Assembly: GCF_000349945.1 (NCBI RefSeq)
Contig: NC_020516.1
Span: forward strand, 868,001 to 932,000
Reading direction: 5' to 3'
Length of the DNA: 64,000 bases
DNA from: Azoarcus sp. KH32C
Lineage (GTDB): Bacteria; Pseudomonadota; Gammaproteobacteria; Burkholderiales; Rhodocyclaceae
Part shown: positions 1 through 11,200 of the stretch, in pieces
How the letters are laid out: every line of letters starts with the position of its first letter
Numbering within the stretch: position 1 is the first letter of the stretch
Translations under genes and position numbers: made by a program
Notes under the pieces: model-generated
What the model was told of the DNA's origin: nothing
The model's input: the letters and a program-made list of their open reading frames with translations, nothing else
Database searches by the model: none

Positions 1-1478
<1,478 letters not shown>

Positions 1479-1517
1479 CGTAATAACCTTGGTGCGTGTA
1501 TGGATGCGATGTTGCGC

Positions 1518-1533
1518 TGCAAGAAGCGCGCCA
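1518..1533 (-). promoter_or_regulatory. sigma54 (-24/-12) promoter of nifA
   Basis: Read on the minus strand this is TGGCGCGCTTCTTGCA, differing from the consensus TGGCACG-N4-TTGCA at one position. The invariant GG and GC are separated by exactly ten bases. A start site about 12 nt downstream (near 1507) would leave a leader of about 30 nt before the nifA ATG at 1478. No TGT-N10-ACA NifA enhancer or clear NtrC site was found between here and ndk, so the activator is unknown. Confidence 0.75.
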
Positions 1534-1668
1534 TTGCTTCGGCCTATCAAACCTACGCCCTTGACTTTGTTGTCTTACTGCGAGCCGGGTACGAAAAACT
1601 GTTAGAATCGCGAGCTAGGCTTTTTTCGCTTACTTTTTGCTTACCGATTCAAACCGGAGTTTTTCTAC

Positions 1669-2094
1669 ATGGCCATCGAACGCACCCTGTCCATCATCAA
1701 GCCCGACGCCGTTGCCAAGAATGTGATCGGCAAGATCTACCAGCGCTTCGAAGATGCGGGCCTGAAGATCATCGCCTCGAAGATGGTTCACCTGTCCGAG
1801 CGTGAAGCCGGCCAGTTCTACGCGGTCCACAAGGAACGCCCCTTCTTCAAGGATCTCGTGTCCTTCATGATCTCCGGCCCGGTGATGGTGCAAGTGCTGG
1901 AAGGTGAAGGCGCGATCGCCAAGAACCGCGACCTGATGGGCGCGACCGATCCGAAGAAGGCCGCTGCCGGCACCATCCGCGCCGACTTCGCCGACTCGAT
2001 CGACGCCAACGCGGTCCACGGTTCCGACGCTGCCGAAACGGCCGCTGTCGAAGTGGCGTTCTTCTTCCCCGGGATGAACGTTTACGCCCGCTAA
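1669..2094 (+). CDS. ndk: Nucleoside diphosphate kinase
   Basis: Transfers the gamma phosphate of ATP to other NDPs through a phosphohistidine intermediate in the cytoplasm. The 141-residue protein has the normal family length. It starts MAIERTLSIIKPDAV and carries the active-site motif NAVHGSDA, with the catalytic His at about residue 117. The ATG at 1669 begins the conserved N terminus. It is the first gene of the plus-strand housekeeping block and is divergent from nifA; a strong hairpin follows its stop codon. Confidence 0.98.
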   Translation: MAIERTLSIIKPDAVAKNVIGKIYQRFEDAGLKIIASKMVHLSEREAGQFYAVHKERPFFKDLVSFMISGPVMVQVLEGEGAIAKNRDLMGATDPKKAAAGTIRADFADSIDANAVHGSDAAETAAVEVAFFFPGMNVYAR

Positions 2095-2117
2095 GCCTCT
2101 CAGGGCTACGCCCGCGC

Positions 2118-2158
2118 ATCGGCCCGCGCACTTCGTGCGTCGCGGGCCGATTGCATTT
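2118..2158 (+). terminator. Intrinsic terminator after ndk
   Basis: Arms ATCGGCCCGCG (2118-2128) and CGCGGGCCGAT (2141-2151) pair perfectly over 11 bp, followed by TGCATTTT. It lies 24 nt after the ndk stop and 22 nt before rlmN, so ndk is probably mostly monocistronic with some read-through. Confidence 0.75.
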
Positions 2159-2179
2159 TGAGGGCAACACAGGAAACAC

Positions 2180-3313
2180 ATGGAAACACCGGTCAATCTG
2201 CTCGATTTCGACGTCGACGGCCTCGTCGCCTGGTTCGCGGAGCGCGGCGAAAAGCCCTTCCGTGCGCGCCAGGTGATGCACTGGATGCACCGTTTCGGCG
2301 AAACCGATTTCGACGCCATGACCGACGTCGCGAAGAGCCTGCGCGCGAAGCTGGCCCAAGAGGCGTGCATTCGCCCGCCACAGGCGATCCGCGACACCGT
2401 CTCGCACGACGGCACGCGCAAGTGGTTGCTCGATGTCGGCAGCGCCAACGCCGTCGAGGCGGTGTTCATCCCCGAGACGAACCGCGGCACACTGTGCATC
2501 TCCTCGCAGGCCGGCTGCGCGCTCGACTGCGCCTTCTGCTCGACCGGCAAGCAGGGCTTCAACCGCAACCTCACGGCCGCCGAGATCATCGGTCAGCTGT
2601 GGCTCGCGAACAAACTGTTGGGCGGCGCCGCGGCCCCGGCGGGAGCCAAGGATGCCGAGGGCGAGCCCGATAACGGCCGAGTGATCAGCAACGTCGTGAT
2701 GATGGGCATGGGCGAGCCGCTGACGAACTTCGACAACGTCGTCACCGCCCTGCGCCTGATGCTCGACGACCACGCCTACGGCCTGTCCCGCCGACGCGTG
2801 ACGGTATCGACCTCGGGCATCGTACCGGCGATGGACCGTCTGCGCGACGAATGTCCGGTCGCACTCGCCGTGTCGCTGCATGCGCCCGACGACGCGCTGC
2901 GCGACCGCCTCGTGCCGATCAATCAGAAGTACCCGCTGCGGGAGCTGATGGCCGCTTGCCAGCGCTACCTCGAACGCGCCCCGCGCGACTTCGTGACTTT
3001 CGAATATGTCATGCTCGACGGCGTCAACGACACCGACGCGCATGCCCGGGCGCTTGTCGCGCTGGTCCGCGACGTGCCGTGCAAGTTCAACCTGATTCCC
3101 TTCAACCCCTTCCCGAACGCCGGGTTCGAACGCTCGCACCCCGACCGGATCCGGCGTTTCGCCAGCATCCTGATCGACGCCGGCATCGTCACGACGACGC
3201 GCAAGACGCGCGGGGACGACGTCAACGCCGCCTGCGGGCAGCTCGCAGGACAGGTGCAGGATCGCACGCGACGTGTTGTGCGGCTGGCGAAACCGACGGA
3301 GGATCGTGCATGA
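2180..3313 (+). CDS. rlmN: Dual-specificity 23S rRNA/tRNA adenine-C2 methyltransferase
   Basis: Radical-SAM enzyme that methylates C2 of A2503 in 23S rRNA and A37 of some tRNAs. The 377-residue protein has the normal length. The radical-SAM cluster motif C-x3-C-x2-C is seen in CALDCAFCSTG, followed by a GMGEP-type glycine-rich motif (MMGMGEPL) and a C-terminal cysteine in VNAACGQL, the position of the methyl-carrier region. The ATG at 2180 has AGGAA just upstream. The stop overlaps the pilW start (ATGA), so the two genes are translationally coupled. Confidence 0.97.
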   Translation: METPVNLLDFDVDGLVAWFAERGEKPFRARQVMHWMHRFGETDFDAMTDVAKSLRAKLAQEACIRPPQAIRDTVSHDGTRKWLLDVGSANAVEAVFIPETNRGTLCISSQAGCALDCAFCSTGKQGFNRNLTAAEIIGQLWLANKLLGGAAAPAGAKDAEGEPDNGRVISNVVMMGMGEPLTNFDNVVTALRLMLDDHAYGLSRRRVTVSTSGIVPAMDRLRDECPVALAVSLHAPDDALRDRLVPINQKYPLRELMAACQRYLERAPRDFVTFEYVMLDGVNDTDAHARALVALVRDVPCKFNLIPFNPFPNAGFERSHPDRIRRFASILIDAGIVTTTRKTRGDDVNAACGQLAGQVQDRTRRVVRLAKPTEDRA

Positions 3314-4107
3314 GACGGCTGCTTGCGAAGCTTTCGATGCCCTTGCTCGCCGTGATGCTCGGCGGGTGCGTGAGTACGCGTCCGGGGGCGACCGGCGGCA
3401 ATGCCGCGCCGCCCGCGTCGGAGTTGCCGGTCAGTGGGGCAGCCGCGAGCGCCAAGGTCCATGTCGATCTCGGCATGGCCTACTTCCAGATCGCGCGCTA
3501 CGCGGTCGCGCTCGACGAGGCCCGCACCGCGCTGGTGATGGATCCGAACTATTCGCCCACGTACCACCTGATGGCGCTGGTCTACATGTACATCGACGAC
3601 ATGCCTAGCGCGCGCGAAAACTTTCAGCGCGCGCTGTCGATGGCGCCCAACGATCCCGAATACAACAACAGCTACGGCTGGTTCCAGTGCGTGAACGGGA
3701 ACTTCAGCGACGGTCTCGAGCGGCTGGCCATAGCGGCGCGCAACCCCTATTACCGCACGCCCACACGGCCCTATACCAATGCCGGGCTCTGCTATCTCGC
3801 CAAGGGGGACGAGGCGGCGGCGGAAACGGAGTTGCGGCGCGCCGTCCAGCTCGATCCGTCGAACCGCTCCGCGATCTATCAACTGGCCGGGATCGCGTAC
3901 CGCCGCGGCGCGTATGAGGTCGCCAACACCTATCTTGTGCAATTGCACCAGGAAGGCGAACCGACCGCCGCGTCGGCCTGGCTGGGACTGCGCACCGCGC
4001 GTCGCCTCGGCAACCGCGATGCCGAGGCGAGCTACGCCGCCCAATTGCGGGGGCGTTTCGCCGACAGCCCCGAATTTCAAGCGATGACTCAGGGAAAGTA
4101 CGAGTGA
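3310..4107 (+). CDS. pilW: Type IV pilus biogenesis/stability lipoprotein PilW (PilF)
   Basis: Outer-membrane lipoprotein with tetratricopeptide repeats that acts as pilotin for PilQ secretin assembly in type IV pili. The 265-residue product from ATG 3310 starts with a lipoprotein signal peptide ending in the lipobox LGGC (Cys at about residue 19). TPR units follow: DLGMAYFQIARYAVALDEA, LMALVYMYIDDMPSARENF, and the terminal AIYQLAGIAYRRGAYEVAN. The frame is open further upstream to 2851, but that part lies inside rlmN, and 3310 gives both the signal peptide and an ATGA overlap. The downstream neighbour rodZ overlaps its stop. Confidence 0.93.
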   Translation: MRRLLAKLSMPLLAVMLGGCVSTRPGATGGNAAPPASELPVSGAAASAKVHVDLGMAYFQIARYAVALDEARTALVMDPNYSPTYHLMALVYMYIDDMPSARENFQRALSMAPNDPEYNNSYGWFQCVNGNFSDGLERLAIAARNPYYRTPTRPYTNAGLCYLAKGDEAAAETELRRAVQLDPSNRSAIYQLAGIAYRRGAYEVANTYLVQLHQEGEPTAASAWLGLRTARRLGNRDAEASYAAQLRGRFADSPEFQAMTQGKYE

Positions 4108-5084
4108 CCGAAGTGCATCTGGATCCGCAGGCCGGCGCCGAGCCCTCCGGCGGCGCTGAAGCGATCGGCCTGGAATTGCGTCGTGCGCGTGAGGCGCGCG
4201 GTGAAACCCCGGGCGACGTCGCGCTGGCCCTCAAGCTGACCGGGCGCCAGGTCGAGGCGATGGAGGCCGGGCGGCTCGAACTGTTGCCCGGCGCCGCCTT
4301 CGCGCGCGGCTTCCTGCGCAACTATGCCCGCTATCTCGGGCTCGACCCGGTCGCCTTGCTGGCGGGCCTCGATACCGAAAAAGCGTCGCGCTCCATCGAT
4401 CTCGCCCCGGTCTCGAACGCCGAGGGCATCATGCCGACCGGCGGCGGCTCGCGTGCCGTCCGAGTTCCCGCGGTCCTGAGCGGCATTGCGCTCCTGATGC
4501 TGATCGGCGGCTGGTATTTCGACTGGTTCCGGATGCCGAAGGAACCGGAAGCGGTCGTTGAATCGGCGGCCCCGACACCGCAGATCATCGCTCCTTCGAC
4601 TTCCGAGTCCGCAAGCGCGACTGCGTCCGCCGACGCCTCGGCCGCTGCTCCTGCGGCGGTCCCGGTAGCGCCCGTGCCGCCCGCGGCGGTGCCTCCGGTG
4701 GCGGTTGCTGTCATGCCGCCCGCGCCTGTTGTTCCGGTCGCTCCGCCTGCGCCGGCCGCCCCCCCGTCGCAGACCGCCACCCCGTCGCAGACCGCTGCAG
4801 CCCCGGTGCCCGCTCCTGTCGTGACGCCCGTCGCCCACGCCGACGGCGTGCAGCAACTGGTCTTCCGTTTCGAGGGCGATGCGTGGATCGAAGTGCGTGA
4901 CGCGAGCGGCTCGATCGTCTTTTCCGGAGTCAGCCAGGCGGGCTCCCGCCGCACCGTGCAGGGGCGGCCGCCCTTCGCCTTGGTCGTCGGGAATGCCCGC
5001 CAGGTGGCCCTCGAATATCGCGGCAAGCCCTACGACCTGCTGCCGCACGTACGTGTCAGCGTCGCGCGCCTGACCCTGGAGTGA
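4104..5084 (+). CDS. rodZ: RodZ-like cytoskeletal/cell-shape protein
   Basis: Bitopic membrane protein linking MreB filaments to the cell-elongation machinery. The 326-residue protein starts at GTG 4104, overlapping the pilW stop. It has an N-terminal Cro-like HTH_25 domain (about residues 20-90, IGLELRRAREARGETPGDV), one membrane segment (about 117-137, VLSGIALLMLIGGWYF), a long Ala/Pro-rich periplasmic linker (about 150-245) and a C-terminal DUF4115 beta domain (WIEVRDASGSIVFSG). The order pilW-rodZ-ispG-hisS is the usual proteobacterial one. Confidence 0.93.
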   Translation: MTEVHLDPQAGAEPSGGAEAIGLELRRAREARGETPGDVALALKLTGRQVEAMEAGRLELLPGAAFARGFLRNYARYLGLDPVALLAGLDTEKASRSIDLAPVSNAEGIMPTGGGSRAVRVPAVLSGIALLMLIGGWYFDWFRMPKEPEAVVESAAPTPQIIAPSTSESASATASADASAAAPAAVPVAPVPPAAVPPVAVAVMPPAPVVPVAPPAPAAPPSQTATPSQTAAAPVPAPVVTPVAHADGVQQLVFRFEGDAWIEVRDASGSIVFSGVSQAGSRRTVQGRPPFALVVGNARQVALEYRGKPYDLLPHVRVSVARLTLE

Positions 5085-5090
5085 TCTGAA

Positions 5091-6347
<1,257 letters not shown>

Positions 6348-6358
6348 ACCGTCCCGAT

Positions 6359-7684
6359 ATGACCGAAAAGACCGAGAAAAAAGCGAAGCAGCAGACCCTG
6401 CAGGCCGTGCGCGGGATGAACGACATCCTGCCCGACGAGGCCGAAGCCTGGGAACACTTTGAAGACATCGTGCGCGACTGGCTGCGCAGCTACGGCTATC
6501 GCCCGATCCGCATGCCGATCGTCGAGCCGACGCCGCTCTTCAAGCGCGCCATCGGCGAAGTCACCGACATCGTCGAGAAGGAAATGTATTCCTTCGAGGA
6601 CGCGCTCAACGGCGAACATTTGACGCTGCGCCCCGAAGGCACGGCGTCCTGCGTGCGTGCGATCATCCAGCACAACCTGCTGCATGTCGCGCCCCTGCGC
6701 CTGTACTACCACGGGCCGATGTTCCGCCACGAGCGTCCCCAGAAAGGGCGCTACCGCCAGTTCCATCAGATCGGCATCGAAGCGCTGGGCTTCGACGGCC
6801 CCGACATCGACGCCGAGCACATCCTGATGTGCGCCCGCCTGTGGGAAGACCTGGGGCTCGACGACGTGCGCCTCGAACTCAATTCGCTCGGCTCCGCCGA
6901 GGAGCGTGCGGCCCACCGTGCCGCCCTGATCACCTACCTCGAAGGGCATCGGGATCGCCTCGACGAAGACGGCAAGCGCCGCCTTTACACGAATCCGCTG
7001 CGCATCCTCGACACCAAGAACCCCGAGCTGCAGGACATCGTCGAAGCGGCGCCGAAACTGATGGACTACCTCGGCGAAGAGTCGCTGAAGCACTTCGACG
7101 GCGTGCAGACGCTGCTCAAGGACGCTGGCGTCCATTACCGGATCAACCACCGCCTCGTGCGCGGCCTCGATTACTACAACCGCACCGTGTTCGAGTGGGT
7201 CACGACGCGGCTCGGTGCGCAGGGCACGGTCTGCGCCGGGGGCCGCTACGACGGCCTCGTCGAACAACTCGGCGGCCGTCCCGCTCCCGCTGCCGGCTTC
7301 GCGATGGGCGTCGAACGCCTGCTCGCGCTGTGGCGCGAGAGCGGCGCGCAGGTCGATGCCGCGGTGCCCGACGTCTACGTCGTGCATCAGGGCGAGCAGG
7401 CCCAGCGGCTCGCCTTCCGCGCCGCCGAAGCGCTGCGCGAGCACGGATTCGCCGTCCTGACGCATTGCGGCGGCGGCAGTTTCAAGTCGCAGATGAAGAA
7501 GGCCGATGCCAGCAAGGCGCAGCTCGCCGTGGTGATCGGCGAAGACGAGGCCGCCAGCGGCGAAGTCGGACTCAAGCCCCTGCGCGGCCCCGGCGGCCAG
7601 CAACGGGTCCCCCTCGAAGGCGTCGCCGATGCGGTGGCGGCATGCCTGTTCATTGACGAAGAGGAAGAAGATGGCGGCATTTGA
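6359..7684 (+). CDS. hisS: Histidyl-tRNA synthetase
   Basis: Class II aminoacyl-tRNA synthetase charging tRNA-His. The 441-residue product from ATG 6359 has motif 1 near GMNDILPDE, motif 2 in YHGPMFRHERPQKGRYRQF, the histidine-specific LVRGLDYYNRTVFEW and motif 3 around FAMGVERLLAL. The frame is open back to 6020 but that overlaps ispG, and MTEKTEKKAKQQTLQAVRG is the expected start. The 3' end overlaps yfgM by 14 nt. Confidence 0.97.
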   Translation: MTEKTEKKAKQQTLQAVRGMNDILPDEAEAWEHFEDIVRDWLRSYGYRPIRMPIVEPTPLFKRAIGEVTDIVEKEMYSFEDALNGEHLTLRPEGTASCVRAIIQHNLLHVAPLRLYYHGPMFRHERPQKGRYRQFHQIGIEALGFDGPDIDAEHILMCARLWEDLGLDDVRLELNSLGSAEERAAHRAALITYLEGHRDRLDEDGKRRLYTNPLRILDTKNPELQDIVEAAPKLMDYLGEESLKHFDGVQTLLKDAGVHYRINHRLVRGLDYYNRTVFEWVTTRLGAQGTVCAGGRYDGLVEQLGGRPAPAAGFAMGVERLLALWRESGAQVDAAVPDVYVVHQGEQAQRLAFRAAEALREHGFAVLTHCGGGSFKSQMKKADASKAQLAVVIGEDEAASGEVGLKPLRGPGGQQRVPLEGVADAVAACLFIDEEEEDGGI

Positions 7685-8318
7685 CCTGGACGAACAGGAA
7701 CAGATTTCCGAACTGAAAGCCTGGTGGACGCAGTACGGCAAGCTGATCACGACCCTGGCGGTTGCCGCGGCGCTCGCCTCCGTCGGCTGGCAGGGCTACC
7801 AGTACTACCGCAACAAGCAGGGCGCAGAAGCCGGCGCGCTGTACTTTGTCGTGCAGCAGGCGGCGCAGCGCGGTGACGCGCAGAAGGCGCGCGAGGCGGC
7901 CGGCCAGGTGATCGAGAAGTACTCGGGCACCGTCTATGCCGAAATGGCGGCGCTGACTTCCGCCGGCGCGCAGATGGCTGCCGGCGATGCCAAGAATGCC
8001 AAGCTGCAACTCGAATGGGTGCTCGACAAGGGCAGCGATCCGGCGCTGAAGGATCTCGCCCGCCTGCGTCTCGCGTCGCTGTTGCTCGACGACGGAGCCT
8101 ACGACGAGGCACTCAAGCGGCTCGAAACCGCGCCGGGCGCGGCCCTGAAGGCTCGCTTCGAGGACCTGCGCGGTGACGTGCTGGCCGCTGCCGGGAAATT
8201 CCCCGAGGCGCGCAGTGCCTACCAGGCTGCGATCGACGCGCTGGCCGCCGATCAGGCCGAAGGCGGTGACTCGCTGCGCGAGATCGTTCGTGTCAAGCAA
8301 CAGGCTCTGGAGGGCTGA
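7671..8318 (+). CDS. yfgM: YfgM-family tetratricopeptide membrane protein (SecYEG ancillary)
   Basis: Single-pass inner-membrane protein with periplasmic TPR-like repeats; in E. coli YfgM binds SecYEG and the chaperone PpiD. The product is 215 residues from ATG 7671, preceded by the ribosome-binding sequence GAGGAAGAAG inside the 3' end of hisS. The start AAFDLDEQEQISELKAWW and the membrane segment LITTLAVAAALASVGWQGYQ (about residues 24-43) match the family. Its position between hisS and bamB is conserved in proteobacteria. Confidence 0.92.
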   Translation: MAAFDLDEQEQISELKAWWTQYGKLITTLAVAAALASVGWQGYQYYRNKQGAEAGALYFVVQQAAQRGDAQKAREAAGQVIEKYSGTVYAEMAALTSAGAQMAAGDAKNAKLQLEWVLDKGSDPALKDLARLRLASLLLDDGAYDEALKRLETAPGAALKARFEDLRGDVLAAAGKFPEARSAYQAAIDALAADQAEGGDSLREIVRVKQQALEG

Positions 8319-8321
8319 TCG

Positions 8322-9467
8322 ATGAAGCGTTCCATTCTCCCGCTCCTCGTCGCAGCTTCGCTAACCGCACTCGCCGGCTGCTCGTCGCTGAATCCCTTCT
8401 CCTCGTCGGAGCCCAAGCCCGCGCCGTTGACGGACATCAAGCCGACCGCCGAGCTGCGGACCGTCTGGCAGGCCAAGATCGGCGCTTCCGGTCCCTACGT
8501 GTTCCAACCCGTGGTGGTCGGCGAGGATGTCTATGCCGCAGCCTACGACGGATCGGTCGCGCGCTTTGCCGACGGACGTGCCGTCTGGAAGGTCAGCGCG
8601 GCGAAGCAGCTCTCCGCGGGTGTCGGCAGCAACGGGCGTCTAGTCGTGGTGGTGACGACCGGGGGCGAAGTCGTGGCGCTCGATGCGGCAACCGGCGCCG
8701 AACACTGGCGTGTGCCCGTCGGTGCCGAAGTCCTCGCGCCCCCGGCGGTCGGCGACACGATGGTCATCGTGCGCGCCTCCGACAGCCGCCTGATCGCCCT
8801 CGATGCCAGCAACGGCGCCCGTCGCTGGGTTTTCCAGCGCGCGACGCCGCCCTTGTCGCTGCGCAGCTATGCCGGCGTCCTGCTCGATAGCGGCGCCGCC
8901 ATTGCCGGTTATCCGGGCGGCAAGCTCGTTGCCGTCAGCCTCGCGAACGGTTCCCAGCTCTGGGAGTTGACGGTCGCGACGCCAAAAGGCTCGACCGAGC
9001 TCGAACGCATTGCCGACATTTCAGGCACCCCCGTGTTGAGCCGCAAGGATCTGTGCGCCGTGACCTATCAGGGCCGCGCCGCCTGCTTCGACGCGAGCAA
9101 CGGCAACGCGCTGTGGTCGCGGGACTTTTCCAGCAGCGTCGGTCTCGATCGCGACAGCCGCTATGTGGTCGTGACCGACGACAACGATGTCGTGCAGGGC
9201 CTCGACGGCACCAGCGGCGCCACGGTGTGGAAGCAGGAAGCGCTCAAGCGCCGCGCGGTGTCCCGTCCGGTGCTGTTCGGCAACTTTGTCGCCGTCGGCG
9301 ATCTGCAGGGCTATGTCCACATCCTCGACCGCGACAGCGGGGCCTTTGTCGCCCGCAGTCGCGCCGACAGCAGCCCCATCCTCGCCGATCTCCGTCGCTT
9401 CGGCCGCGGCGACGGCATTGTCGTCCAGTCGCGGGATGGCGACGTCCACGTATTTGAAGTCCGCTGA
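8322..9467 (+). CDS. bamB: Outer-membrane protein assembly lipoprotein BamB
   Basis: Beta-propeller lipoprotein of the BAM complex that inserts beta-barrel proteins into the outer membrane. The 381-residue protein has a lipoprotein signal peptide with lipobox LAGC (Cys about residue 20). Multiple PQQ-like propeller blades follow, with repeated A/G-x-D-x-x-x-G-x-x-x-W signatures such as ALDAATGAEHW and ACFDASNGNALW. The ATG at 8322 is 3 nt after yfgM, and der starts 14 nt downstream. Confidence 0.96.
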   Translation: MKRSILPLLVAASLTALAGCSSLNPFSSSEPKPAPLTDIKPTAELRTVWQAKIGASGPYVFQPVVVGEDVYAAAYDGSVARFADGRAVWKVSAAKQLSAGVGSNGRLVVVVTTGGEVVALDAATGAEHWRVPVGAEVLAPPAVGDTMVIVRASDSRLIALDASNGARRWVFQRATPPLSLRSYAGVLLDSGAAIAGYPGGKLVAVSLANGSQLWELTVATPKGSTELERIADISGTPVLSRKDLCAVTYQGRAACFDASNGNALWSRDFSSSVGLDRDSRYVVVTDDNDVVQGLDGTSGATVWKQEALKRRAVSRPVLFGNFVAVGDLQGYVHILDRDSGAFVARSRADSSPILADLRRFGRGDGIVVQSRDGDVHVFEVR

Positions 9468-9481
9468 GCGGGAAGTAGCTA

Positions 9482-10810
9482 GTGAAACCCACAATCGTTC
9501 TGGTTGGCCGCCCCAACGTCGGCAAGTCGACCCTTTTCAATCGCCTCACGCGCACGCGTGATGCGCTGGTGGCTGACCAGCCCGGCCTGACGCGCGATCG
9601 CCACTATGGCATCGGGCGCGTCGGCGAACGGGACTACCTCGTCGTCGATACTGCCGGCTTCGATCCGGTCGCCAAGACCGGCATCATGCACGAGATGGCC
9701 CGTCAGGCCGAACAGGCGATCGCCGAAGCCGACGCGCTGCTGTTCCTCGTTGACGGCCGCATGGGTCTCACGCCGCACGACGAACAGATCGCGGAGCGCC
9801 TGCGCCGTGCCGGACGGCCCGTGCACCTGATCGTCAACAAGTCCGAAGGCATGGACCGCGCGATCGTCGCGGCCGAATTCCATGCGCTGGGCCTCGGCGA
9901 CCCGCTGCCCATCTCCGCCGCCCATGGCGACGGCGTCAAGCAGCTCGTCGACCACGTGCTGGCGGAATTTCCGACTGACGGCGAAGACGAAGAGCAGGCG
10001 AGCGGCGGACCGAGGATCGCCATCGTCGGCCGTCCGAACGTCGGCAAGTCGACGCTCGTGAACAGCCTCCTCGGCGAAGAGCGCGTCATCGCCTTCGACA
10101 TGCCCGGCACCACCCGCGACGCCATCGCGATCCCCTTCGAGCGCGGCGGCCGCGACTACACGCTGATCGACACCGCCGGCCTGCGTCGGCGCGGCAAAGT
10201 CTTCGAGGCGATCGAGAAGTTCTCCGTGATCAAGACGCTGCAGGCGATCGAGCAGGCCAACGTCGCCGTGCTCGTGCTCGATGCCTCGCAGGACATCTCC
10301 GACCAGGACGCGCACATCGCCGGCTTCATCCTCGATTCCGGACGGGCGCTGGTGGTGGCCGTCAACAAGTGGGACAGCGTCGACGACTATCGTCGCGAGC
10401 TCATCAAGCGCGACATCGCCCACAAGCTCGGTTTTCTGTCCTTCGCGCGCTTTCACTACATCTCGGCGCTGAAGGGGGCCGGGGTGGCCGCGGTGATGAA
10501 GTCTGTCGACGGCGCATACGCCGCCGCGACGGTGAATCTCTCTACGCCGCGCCTGACGCGCACGCTGCAGGCAGCGCTCACGAAGCAGGCACCGCCCCGC
10601 CACGGGATCTTCCGGCCCAAGATGCGCTACGCCCACCAGGGTGGCAGCAATCCGCCGATCGTCGTGATCCATGGTGCCGCGCTCGAGCACGTACCGAACT
10701 CTTACGTTCGCTACCTTGAACGCACCTTCATGGATGCGTTCAAATTGCAGGGCACCCCCCTGCGTATACAATTCAAGTCCTCACACAACCCCTATATCAC
10801 AAAAGAATAA
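9482..10810 (+). CDS. der: Ribosome biogenesis GTPase Der (EngA)
   Basis: Essential tandem-GTPase required for 50S subunit maturation. The 442-residue protein starts at GTG 9482. It has two G domains, each with GRPNVGKSTL (about residues 8 and 182), DTAG (both DTAGF and DTAGL) and NKxD-type motifs (NKSEG, NKWD), and the C-terminal KH-like domain beginning near TPRLTRTLQ. Cytoplasmic and ribosome associated. It ends the yfgM-bamB-der run; hfq follows after a 100-nt gap that can hold a promoter. Confidence 0.97.
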   Translation: MKPTIVLVGRPNVGKSTLFNRLTRTRDALVADQPGLTRDRHYGIGRVGERDYLVVDTAGFDPVAKTGIMHEMARQAEQAIAEADALLFLVDGRMGLTPHDEQIAERLRRAGRPVHLIVNKSEGMDRAIVAAEFHALGLGDPLPISAAHGDGVKQLVDHVLAEFPTDGEDEEQASGGPRIAIVGRPNVGKSTLVNSLLGEERVIAFDMPGTTRDAIAIPFERGGRDYTLIDTAGLRRRGKVFEAIEKFSVIKTLQAIEQANVAVLVLDASQDISDQDAHIAGFILDSGRALVVAVNKWDSVDDYRRELIKRDIAHKLGFLSFARFHYISALKGAGVAAVMKSVDGAYAAATVNLSTPRLTRTLQAALTKQAPPRHGIFRPKMRYAHQGGSNPPIVVIHGAALEHVPNSYVRYLERTFMDAFKLQGTPLRIQFKSSHNPYITKE

Positions 10811-10910
10811 GCTTTCAATCAGCACCGGATGAAGTGTGTCCGCCGATGTGGCGGTGCAACATGAAATCCTTTACATTCACACTAGAACAAGACTTCTTCG
10901 AGGTTCGAAA

Positions 10911-11156
10911 ATGAGCAACAAAGGGCAACTTCTACAAGACCCGTTCCTGAACACCCTGCGCAGGGAGCACGTCCCCGTCGCGATCTATCTCGTCAACGGC
11001 ATCAAGCTGCAGGGGCAGATCGAATCCTTCGACCAGTACGTGGTGCTGCTGAAGAACACGGTCACGCAGATGGTCTACAAGCATGCGATCTCGACTGTCG
11101 TGCCGGCTCGTCCCGTGAATATCCAGCAATCGGATGCGGGTGAAGGCAATAGCTGA
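10911..11156 (+). CDS. hfq: RNA chaperone Hfq
   Basis: Hexameric Sm-like protein that pairs small RNAs with mRNAs. The 81-residue product from ATG 10911 starts MSNKGQLLQDPFLNTLRRE. It carries Sm1 (IYLVNGIKLQGQIESFDQYV) and Sm2 (YKHAISTVVP), with a short acidic C-terminal tail. An upstream in-frame extension to 10836 lies in the intergenic gap and lacks family similarity, so 10911 was chosen. The hfq-hflX-hflK-hflC order is the classical proteobacterial operon. Confidence 0.98.
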   Translation: MSNKGQLLQDPFLNTLRREHVPVAIYLVNGIKLQGQIESFDQYVVLLKNTVTQMVYKHAISTVVPARPVNIQQSDAGEGNS

Positions 11157-11200
11157 CGTCCTGGGCCGGCCCGCGTCCGTCGCGATAAGCCGGCTTCTCC

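Noticed and set aside
1603..1608. TAGAAT as -10 of an ndk promoter
   Set aside because: No acceptable -35 at 16-18 nt spacing; left unassigned.
2851..3309. N-terminal extension of the PilW frame
   Set aside because: Lies inside rlmN in another frame; the lipoprotein signal peptide begins at 3310.
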